A stretch of DNA of 38,591 nt from Deltaproteobacteria bacterium (GTDB taxonomy: Bacteria > Desulfobacterota > Desulfobulbia > Desulfobulbales > Desulfurivibrionaceae): assembly GCA_026388695.1 (NCBI GenBank), contig JAPLJH010000020.1:1-38591 (forward strand), in the 5' to 3' direction. This document shows, one piece after another, positions 32,767 through 38,591 of the stretch (its first letter is position 1; each line of letters begins with the position of its first letter). A program made the translations under genes and the position numbers. The notes beneath the pieces were generated by a model. It worked only from the letters and a program-made list of their open reading frames with translations. It was not told where the DNA came from and did no database searches.

Positions 32767-34248
32767 TCACACCGAAGCCAAAAAGATATCCACCAGATTT
32801 GGATCAAAATGAGTTCCGGCCAGGGAACGGATATGTTCGGCAACCTTTGCCGGAGGCCATGCCTCCCGGTACCGACGGGCCGAGATCAGGGCGTCCCAGT
32901 TGTCGGCAATGGCAAAGATCCTGGCGGCCAGAGGAATCTGTTCGCCTTTCAAACCCCGCGGGTAGCCGGTACCGTCCCACCATTCATGGTGACAATAGGG
33001 GATATCCAGGGCCGGGCGCAGATACTGAATGGGAGACAACAGGTCAAAGGCAAAGGCCGGATGCCGCCGCATGATCTGCTGCTCCTCTTCGCTGAGCGGC
33101 CCGGTATTCAGCAAAACAGTGTCGGGAATTGCCATCTTGCCGATATCATGGAGCAGGGCACCGCGGCGGACATGGTCCAGCTCATCCTCCTGGATGCCCA
33201 GGGCGCAGGCCACCTTCAAGGTGAGCTCAGCCACCCGCTGGGTATGGCCCTCGGTTTCCGAATCCCGCAATTCCAGGGCCTTTGCCCAGCCCTCGATGGT
33301 GGTGTCGTAGGCCAGGGTCAATTCAATATTCGAGTCCTGGAGTTTACGGAAAAGCGTCGCATTATCAATGGCAATTGCCGCCTGGATGGACAGGGCATCA
33401 AAAAAGTCGAGCCATTCCGGCTCGGCGTCAACCCGCTGCCGACAAAAAATCTCAAAAACACCCTTTACCTGCCCTTTGGCAATCAAGGGGACAGCATAGT
33501 AGGTGATGAATTTCTCGTTTCCAAGCAGCGCATGCCGGACAAAAGGGTTGGGAAGTTCGGTAAGATCGGCAATGTGGACAACCCGCCGCTCATAGGCGGC
33601 AAGTCCGGCGGCGCCTTCGCCAAGCCGCACCCTGGATTTTCGGATACCCGTCCCCTCAAAACCCCAGTCCGCCCCATGATCCAGGGTTTGGGTGTGGGTG
33701 TTGAGCAAAAGAATCGCCCCGGCATCCATGCCCAGTTGCGACACGGTCTGTTCCAGAAAGAGCTTCATGGTCAGCCGCAGGTCAAGGCTCGCAGTAATCA
33801 CCATATCGATGGCATGCAGGGTCGCCAGATGCTGGAGCCTTACCCTGGCACGGCCTTCTGCCTCAAGCCGGGCGACAATCTCCTTTTCAAGTTCCGTATT
33901 TTTCTGGACAAGGGCAGCGTTGCTCCGGACGATTTCAATATCCGCTTCCTGAACCTTAACAATGGTGAGTCGGGACAAGCCAATAACCAGAAAGACAAAG
34001 AGGGAGCCGCCGAGAAAAACCAGACCGGTGACGATTTCCACGGGAAAAACAAGCTGTCTGATTTGGATGACGATAAAAAAGAGATACCCGGCAACAAAAA
34101 AGACGATCAGGCTGGTCAAGGCCTGCCATTTCCCAGCCAGGGAAAGGGGAACCTGCCGCCGGGTCTGCACGCAAAGACGTGCTGCGGCGATCAGGAAAAT
34201 TATCCCCGGAATCACCAAGATGATGGACAGCCATTGACTCGATGTCAT
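32767..34248 (-). CDS. GAF-HD-GYP protein (predicted c-di-GMP phosphodiesterase)
   Basis: The 493-aa product has two or more N-terminal membrane segments (WLSIILVIPGIIFLIAAA, LTSLIVFFVAGYLFFIVI, ETV-GLVFLGGSLFVFLVIG), a coiled coil and a GAF domain (about 155-310). The HD-GYP domain has LLHDIGKMAIPDTVLLNTG, HHEWWDGTGYPRGLKG and IFAIADNWDALISARRY. The HDxGK and HH-E-GYP motifs are intact. HD-GYP enzymes hydrolyse c-di-GMP to pGpG or GMP. The GAF domain would sense a small ligand. Start ATG 34248. Confidence 0.92.
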   Translation of the reverse strand: MTSSQWLSIILVIPGIIFLIAAARLCVQTRRQVPLSLAGKWQALTSLIVFFVAGYLFFIVIQIRQLVFPVEIVTGLVFLGGSLFVFLVIGLSRLTIVKVQEADIEIVRSNAALVQKNTELEKEIVARLEAEGRARVRLQHLATLHAIDMVITASLDLRLTMKLFLEQTVSQLGMDAGAILLLNTHTQTLDHGADWGFEGTGIRKSRVRLGEGAAGLAAYERRVVHIADLTELPNPFVRHALLGNEKFITYYAVPLIAKGQVKGVFEIFCRQRVDAEPEWLDFFDALSIQAAIAIDNATLFRKLQDSNIELTLAYDTTIEGWAKALELRDSETEGHTQRVAELTLKVACALGIQEDELDHVRRGALLHDIGKMAIPDTVLLNTGPLSEEEQQIMRRHPAFAFDLLSPIQYLRPALDIPYCHHEWWDGTGYPRGLKGEQIPLAARIFAIADNWDALISARRYREAWPPAKVAEHIRSLAGTHFDPNLVDIFLASV

Positions 34249-34512
34249 ACCGTTTCCCGACAGTGCAAGGAGTTACACTCACACTCCCCGCTTTTTTTAA
34301 ACATTCCATCCCCGATCTGCATTCAGTGTACCGAGCGGATGCGCGAAAGTCAAAATCTCCAGACATCTCCATTTTCAATGCATGGCCAATAGCTGCGACG
34401 CCACCATTGCTTTTCAGAATGATTTCCCCTAACATGGGAGTGCTCTTCTTTTTTATGGATGGATCTAACACCGCCGACGACTTAAAAAACGACTCCGGAG
34501 AACAGCGCGAAC

Positions 34513-35250
34513 ATGCAACTGCAGCCACTGGTCATCGAATACCGCTTCCGCCTACAGGACAACAGCGAGGAGCTCTTCACCATCCTCCTCGATCCCCAAA
34601 CCCTTGAAACCCTGCCCGACCCAACCGCAGAGCCCTTGCCGAACTGGACTGCGCTCTCCTTTGCTCAGTGCGCCAGTTGTCCGCTGAATGAGGCGGCCTC
34701 TCCCCATTGCCCAGCAGCAGCCAATCTCGCCCCCATTGTCCAGCGGGGCGAAAAGCTTATCTCCATCGATCTGGTGGACCTTCAGGTAACAACCGCCGAA
34801 CGGATAAGCCTCCAAAAAACCACGGCACAAAGGGCGCTATGCTCCCTTATGGGGCTGGTCATCGCGACAAGCGGCTGTCCGCACACCGCCTTTTTCAAGC
34901 CCATGGCCCGATTTCATTTGCCGCTGGCCAGCGAGGAAGAAACCATGTTCCGCGCCACGGCAACTTACATGCTGGCCCAATATTTTGTGAAAAAAGAGGG
35001 AGGTCAGGCAGATTTCGACCTGGAGAAGTTGACGAATCTGTACCGCACCATGCAGGAGGTAAATATGGCCATGGCAAAAAGGGTACGGAGCGCATCAAAA
35101 ACAGACTCGTCCGTCAATGCCATTGTGTTGCTCGACATGTACGCCAAGGCCCTGCCCTATGTGATCAAGCAGTCCCTCGACGAACTCCGCTACCTGTTCG
35201 AGCCGTATCTAAAAACAGTCGGTGCTCCGGGGCAAAACTCATCTACCTAG
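34513..35250 (+). CDS. Hypothetical protein, possibly DUF6901-like
   Basis: The 245-aa product begins with LVIEYRFRLQDNSEELFTIL, then has a Cys group (CASCPLNEAASPHC) and GCPHTAFFKPMARFHLPLAS, and a helical C-terminal half ending SLDELRYLFEPYL. From memory it resembles the DUF6901 family, but I am not sure. There is no signal peptide or membrane segment. The four Cys plus His residues suggest a metal site. It starts at ATG 34513 (GGAGAA upstream) and diverges from the HD-GYP gene across a 264-bp gap with no other gene. Confidence 0.65.
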   Translation: MQLQPLVIEYRFRLQDNSEELFTILLDPQTLETLPDPTAEPLPNWTALSFAQCASCPLNEAASPHCPAAANLAPIVQRGEKLISIDLVDLQVTTAERISLQKTTAQRALCSLMGLVIATSGCPHTAFFKPMARFHLPLASEEETMFRATATYMLAQYFVKKEGGQADFDLEKLTNLYRTMQEVNMAMAKRVRSASKTDSSVNAIVLLDMYAKALPYVIKQSLDELRYLFEPYLKTVGAPGQNSST

Positions 35251-36564
35251 CAGACGTCCTCCACCCCCAAGGGCTCTGGATTTGGCAGCCGCCGTCCTAC
35301 CCAAATTACCGCTCGGGTCAGCCGCCGCCACCTGACCGTACAGGGTCTGAGCCTTTGCCTGCTCCCCTGTTTTCTCATAGCTTTCCGCCAGATAAAAGGC
35401 GCTGCCCAGGGTGGGCATGAGCTTCATGCTTTTTTGCAGATGCTCCTTGGCCAAAGCGGGATTGTTCTCTTTCAAAAGCAGATAGCCCAGACCAAAATGG
35501 CTTTCGTGATAATCCCCATCCAGCTGCACGGCCTTGGTCAAACACTTTTTGGCTTCGTCATAATTGTTGTTTTTCAAATGCGCCATTCCCAGCGCAGTTT
35601 GCAGCAGGCCCTGATCCGGGGCTTTATGGGCCGCCTGCTCATACAGGGCAATGGCCCCAGCCAGATCCTTTGCCTGCTCTTTTTCCCTGGCCTTATCGTA
35701 ATCGCCGTATGCCTCCTTGGTTTTCCTTAACGGCGCCATGGCCCGCTGAAAATCCCCGGCCCCAGCAGCATACGCCTCATTATCCATGGCCCAACTATAT
35801 TTGGTGTCAATATAGTACTGGTTGTCCCGCATCCGTTCCTTGGAAAAAGGATGGGTCCGGAACAGGCCCTGCATCCACTGGGATTCTCCCTCGCCACTTT
35901 TCTTGGCTAAAAATTCCTGCAACTCAACCGCACCCTTGGGGCTGTACTGGGCCTTGACCATATAGTCGATGCCCAGCCGATCCGCCTCGCGCTCCTGGTC
36001 CCGGCTGTACGAGCTGTCCAAGATCGAACCGGCCAGTTGCCCTGCCTGCCGCGCCACTCCGCTGTATGAGGTGCCGCTGCTCGAAACGGCCAAAACCTGC
36101 AGCCCCATATTGAGAAGCATGCCCCGTTGCAGATTCTGCACCGAATGCCGAGCCGTAACATGGCCAAGCTCATGCCCCAGCACTGCGGCAAGCTGGGCCT
36201 CGTTTTCCAGAGCAACCAACAGGCCACGGGTAATGGCGATATTACCGCCGGGCATGGCAAAGGCATTGGGGCTGGAGTCGTTGACGACCTTGAAGGTATA
36301 GCTCAGACTGGGTCGATGGCTGACCTTGGCAAGCCGCATGCCAACTGCGGTGACATACTCCTTTAGGTGCTGGTCATCGTACTCCCCCTGCATCCGTTGG
36401 ATCGCCTCGGGAAAGGCCTTTTTACCGAGGGAGACTTCTTCCTGCTCGCTCATGCTGTAAAAAGCCAGCTCCGATTTGCCGGTAGCGGGGTTTACGGCAC
36501 AGCCGGGAAGAAAGGACAGCATCAGGACAAGAAGAGATAGGATTAACCATTGGACACGACGCAT
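35239..36564 (-). CDS. M48-family metalloprotease lipoprotein with TPR-like repeats
   Basis: The 441-aa product has a signal ending in the lipobox LSFLPGC. The peptidase domain contains the zinc motif HELGH (H131-H135) in VLGHELGHVTARHSVQ and the third ligand Glu in SRDQEREADRLGIDYM. The C-terminal part has TPR-like repeats (AIALYEQAAHKAPDQGLLQT and the following NNYDEAKKCLTKAVQLDGDY). This is the BepA/LoiP-type layout for outer-membrane protein quality control in the periplasm. Start: ATG 36564, weak ribosome binding site; a TTG at 36606 is also in frame. Its 3' end overlaps the convergent neighbour by 12 bp. Confidence 0.9.
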   Translation of the reverse strand: MRRVQWLILSLLVLMLSFLPGCAVNPATGKSELAFYSMSEQEEVSLGKKAFPEAIQRMQGEYDDQHLKEYVTAVGMRLAKVSHRPSLSYTFKVVNDSSPNAFAMPGGNIAITRGLLVALENEAQLAAVLGHELGHVTARHSVQNLQRGMLLNMGLQVLAVSSSGTSYSGVARQAGQLAGSILDSSYSRDQEREADRLGIDYMVKAQYSPKGAVELQEFLAKKSGEGESQWMQGLFRTHPFSKERMRDNQYYIDTKYSWAMDNEAYAAGAGDFQRAMAPLRKTKEAYGDYDKAREKEQAKDLAGAIALYEQAAHKAPDQGLLQTALGMAHLKNNNYDEAKKCLTKAVQLDGDYHESHFGLGYLLLKENNPALAKEHLQKSMKLMPTLGSAFYLAESYEKTGEQAKAQTLYGQVAAADPSGNLGRTAAAKSRALGGGGRLLGR

Positions 36565-36684
36565 AAGAGGATACCTGCCAGGATAATTGCCACGAAACGC
36601 ATACAAGGAGTTGAAGATTGCCCAACCACTTTATTCAATCCAACCGCCAAGCGCAAGCAGCGCTTGTTTTCCCAGAAAAGACAT

Positions 36685-36714
36685 AAAAAAAGGGTGGCCG
36701 AATCGGCCACCCTT
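36685..36714 (-). terminator. Strong Rho-independent terminator after the DUF3373 gene
   Basis: AAGGGTGGCCG (36690-36700) and CGGCCACCCTT (36704-36714) pair perfectly over 11 bp with a 3-nt loop. On the minus strand they are followed by a T run (36690 down to 36685). It is placed 25 nt past the porin stop. Confidence 0.93.
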
Positions 36715-36738
36715 AACAACCACTCTACTACCTATGCC

Positions 36739-38202
36739 TTAGAAGCGGCAGTCGAGCAGGAAGTAAACGTTATCCAGTGAAGCATTGGAATCGCCAGGCT
36801 CACCAAACAGCCCCATCGCCATCCCATGATCATAGTTGATATGGGTGTAGCCAAGACGACCAAAAAGGTTGTCGTTAAACGGCTGGAGGTAGTAGAAGTC
36901 ATAGGCATCGCCACGGGTGGCAAGCTTATTGTACAGTTCAGATGAGCCCCAGGTAAAGCTGGCCCAGTATTCACTGCCGTGGTTGTATTCAAACCCGACC
37001 TTGGGATTGTTCCAAGGCTTGTAGGGGATGTTATAGCGCAAGCCAGTGAACACCGACCAACCAGTATGCTCGGTTGTCCCATCGTTATTCAACAAACCCA
37101 TATGGTAAACGCCATCCGTCCTTCCATTGGGATCAGTTTTGTTAAGGCCCGTGGAAAGGAAGATATCAAAACCGGAATCCACAACGTTATTGGCCTGGGC
37201 ATGGGCACCGAACAGGCTCATATTGCCAATTTTCGCTGCTTGTGTTGCTGAGTTTAACATTGCTGAATTGATATCTTCTGCCCGGAGAGCACTCAAGACG
37301 ATCAGGCTGTCTCGCACGCCAGGGATCTCGGTTTCAAAAAACATAGCATAGACATTGGTGTCATCATATTGATTGCCAGGATTATCCAAGTACGCGGTAG
37401 ACCCGTTAGTATCCTGATAGCCCTTGCCCCAGGCAAAACGGATACCGGAGTTCTTCCAGCCAAGATACCGCTCCAGACCAACGGTGGCCACTACGCCATC
37501 CGCCTCACCGTCAAACAGGAGAGAGGGGTAGGTGGACTGACGGAGCCGATTTTCTTTCAACTCGGAAGGCGGCCCCTCGGAAGAGGGATGACGGCCAAAG
37601 GTCAGGGCCAACGGGATGGGCATCCCCTCGGGGATCCAGTCCACATAGGCGCGATCCAGTTTCAGACTGGAGTTGCCAGGAGTATGGGCTTGGTTCGCAT
37701 CGTTGTTGACGCCATTACCTTCGTTGGCAAAATTCTTGTACGCGGTAAGACGACCGGTGAACAGCAGGTTCTTCTGAATCTCCGCGTCCATGTTCAGACG
37801 AAAACGGTTGGTCCAGTAATTGTCGTTGTGGTCCGTGCCAATCCCGCCAGCAATCCCAGGGACAGTAACATCATCCTTCAATTTAAAACTGTCCACCCTG
37901 GTGCGCAGTTCAGCACCCAAGTTGATCCGGTCTTTCAAGGTCTTGGTTTCAACCTTGTCCAGGGTGTCAAAGATGTTTTCCACATCCTTAGCCAATTTAG
38001 TCGGCATGGCGGCAGAACTTGCCTTGCCGGAAGGGCTGTCGGCCTTCTCCATCTGGTCAACCCGCTTCTGCAAGGTGTCCAGACGTTGCAAAATCGCCTT
38101 ATAGTCTTCTGTCGGAATGGATACAGTCGCGCCACCTGCTCCTGCAACGGCACAGCCTGTCCAGGCCAGCAATGCACCTGCGGTCAATAAAATCTTTTTC
38201 AC
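36739..38202 (-). CDS. DUF3373-family outer-membrane beta-barrel protein
   Basis: The 487-aa product has a signal peptide (MKKILLTAGALLAWTGCAVA). A short coiled coil (ILQRLDTLQKRVDQMEKAD) follows, then many amphipathic strands such as GLRYNIPYKPWNNPKVGFEY and a C-terminal FLLDCRF. The final Phe is the outer-membrane insertion signal. The sequence matches my memory of DUF3373 proteins of Geobacter and relatives, which are porin-like. It lies 42 nt downstream of a small cytochrome c gene on the same strand. Specificity of the pore is unknown. Confidence 0.85.
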   Translation of the reverse strand: MKKILLTAGALLAWTGCAVAGAGGATVSIPTEDYKAILQRLDTLQKRVDQMEKADSPSGKASSAAMPTKLAKDVENIFDTLDKVETKTLKDRINLGAELRTRVDSFKLKDDVTVPGIAGGIGTDHNDNYWTNRFRLNMDAEIQKNLLFTGRLTAYKNFANEGNGVNNDANQAHTPGNSSLKLDRAYVDWIPEGMPIPLALTFGRHPSSEGPPSELKENRLRQSTYPSLLFDGEADGVVATVGLERYLGWKNSGIRFAWGKGYQDTNGSTAYLDNPGNQYDDTNVYAMFFETEIPGVRDSLIVLSALRAEDINSAMLNSATQAAKIGNMSLFGAHAQANNVVDSGFDIFLSTGLNKTDPNGRTDGVYHMGLLNNDGTTEHTGWSVFTGLRYNIPYKPWNNPKVGFEYNHGSEYWASFTWGSSELYNKLATRGDAYDFYYLQPFNDNLFGRLGYTHINYDHGMAMGLFGEPGDSNASLDNVYFLLDCRF

Positions 38203-38244
38203 TTATTCTCCTCCTCCCAGTGAATATCTTTTTTCGCCAGTGAA

Positions 38245-38547
38245 TTATTTGGGAATAACCGCGGCTGCCGGTTGATCACTGTCGGCTGCGTGCGACACCA
38301 AATATTTCACTACCGCCTGCAGGTCTGCATCACTCATGCCCATATCAACGGTATGACGTCCCCGGGCAAAGTATTTATCCCACACACTGCCGGCCTTATC
38401 GGCAGGGTTCACAATAGCGGCCTTGCCTCCCTTTTTGTGACATGCGCCACAGCTCTGTAAAAAGAGCGCATCCCCGCTGGCCGCCAAAGCGACAGCCGGA
38501 AGCATCAGCGACATTGCTGTCAACATTGTTACGATTCGCTTCTGCAC
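38245..38547 (-). CDS. Small monohaem c-type cytochrome
   Basis: From GTG 38547 the product is 100 aa: a signal peptide (RIVTMLTAMSLMLPAVALAA) followed by GDALFLQSCGACHKKGG, a CxxCH haem-binding motif. The distal axial Met is likely in HTVDMGMSDADLQAVVKYL. This is the class I (c5/c553-like) layout for a periplasmic electron carrier. GGGAGG lies 7 nt before the GTG; TTG 38550 is the alternative start, and no ATG is suitably placed. It heads the probable two-gene unit with the DUF3373 gene. Confidence 0.9.
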   Translation of the reverse strand: MQKRIVTMLTAMSLMLPAVALAASGDALFLQSCGACHKKGGKAAIVNPADKAGSVWDKYFARGRHTVDMGMSDADLQAVVKYLVSHAADSDQPAAAVIPK

Positions 38548-38591
38548 CAACCCACCTCCCTTTTAAAAATTGATAACAGAAATCCTGTTTC

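Noticed and set aside
31819-34392. An 857-aa plus-strand ORF
   Set aside because: It lies antisense to the PLD-like and HD-GYP genes, both with intact motifs; low-complexity composition fits a shadow frame.

Overview
The window looks like a chromosomal segment of a Gram-negative, probably anaerobic, member of the Desulfobacterota (former Deltaproteobacteria; Desulfobulbales or Desulfuromonadales-like). This is an inference from gene content: an ArsC-like selenoprotein, a DUF3786 protein with a [4Fe-4S] motif, a BCAM0308-like protein, a TatT-type TRAP operon, a DUF3373 outer-membrane protein next to a small c-type cytochrome, and many PAS/GAF histidine kinases. There are no rRNA or tRNA genes, no CRISPR array and no recognisable transposase or phage gene.

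Region 1 (1-1.8 kb) is a small accessory patch. It holds the 3' part of a RelE-like toxin cut by the window edge, an 8-bp tandem repeat, a two-gene unit (DUF6172-like protein, then an ArsC-family selenoprotein read through an in-frame TGA with a SECIS-like hairpin), and a Phd/RelE-type toxin-antitoxin operon with an operator-like palindrome. Region 2 (1.9-11.4 kb) is a mixed set: an RlmA-like rRNA methyltransferase, the DUF3786 Fe-S protein, DNA topoisomerase III, a RhuM-Fic fusion, a GNAT acetyltransferase, a flavin reductase-like protein, a zinc-ribbon protein, a SAP-like/coiled-coil protein, a YkgJ-type cysteine-cluster protein and a uracil-DNA-glycosylase-like protein.

Region 3 (11.5-17.4 kb, minus strand) encodes a Pit phosphate permease with its DUF47/PhoU-like partner, an exported VWA protein with two OmpA-like domains, a NarL-type response regulator and an unassigned polytopic membrane protein. 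Region 4 (17.5-24 kb) has pcm, a TRAP transporter operon (TatT lipoprotein, DctP, DctQ, DctM), an FKBP/SlyD-like isomerase, a half-size PnuC-like membrane protein and metF. The 520-bp gap at 23887-24406 is rich in inverted repeats and contains a good sigma70-like promoter.

Region 5 (24.4-34.3 kb) starts with a large exported pentapeptide-repeat protein made of three Cys-headed modules. It is followed on the minus strand by a signalling block: a single-domain response regulator, a GAF-PAS histidine kinase, a hybrid kinase with receivers at both ends, a PLD-like membrane protein and a GAF-HD-GYP protein (predicted c-di-GMP phosphodiesterase). Region 6 (34.5-38.6 kb) holds a cysteine-containing hypothetical protein, an M48 metalloprotease lipoprotein with TPR-like repeats, and a probable cytochrome c/DUF3373 porin operon ending in a strong terminator.

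The observation most worth checking is the selenoprotein at 763-1107, whose first 33 nt of coding sequence precede a TGA that conventional gene calling treats as a stop. Next are the palindromic element at 24215-24348 and the three-module pentapeptide protein downstream of it.
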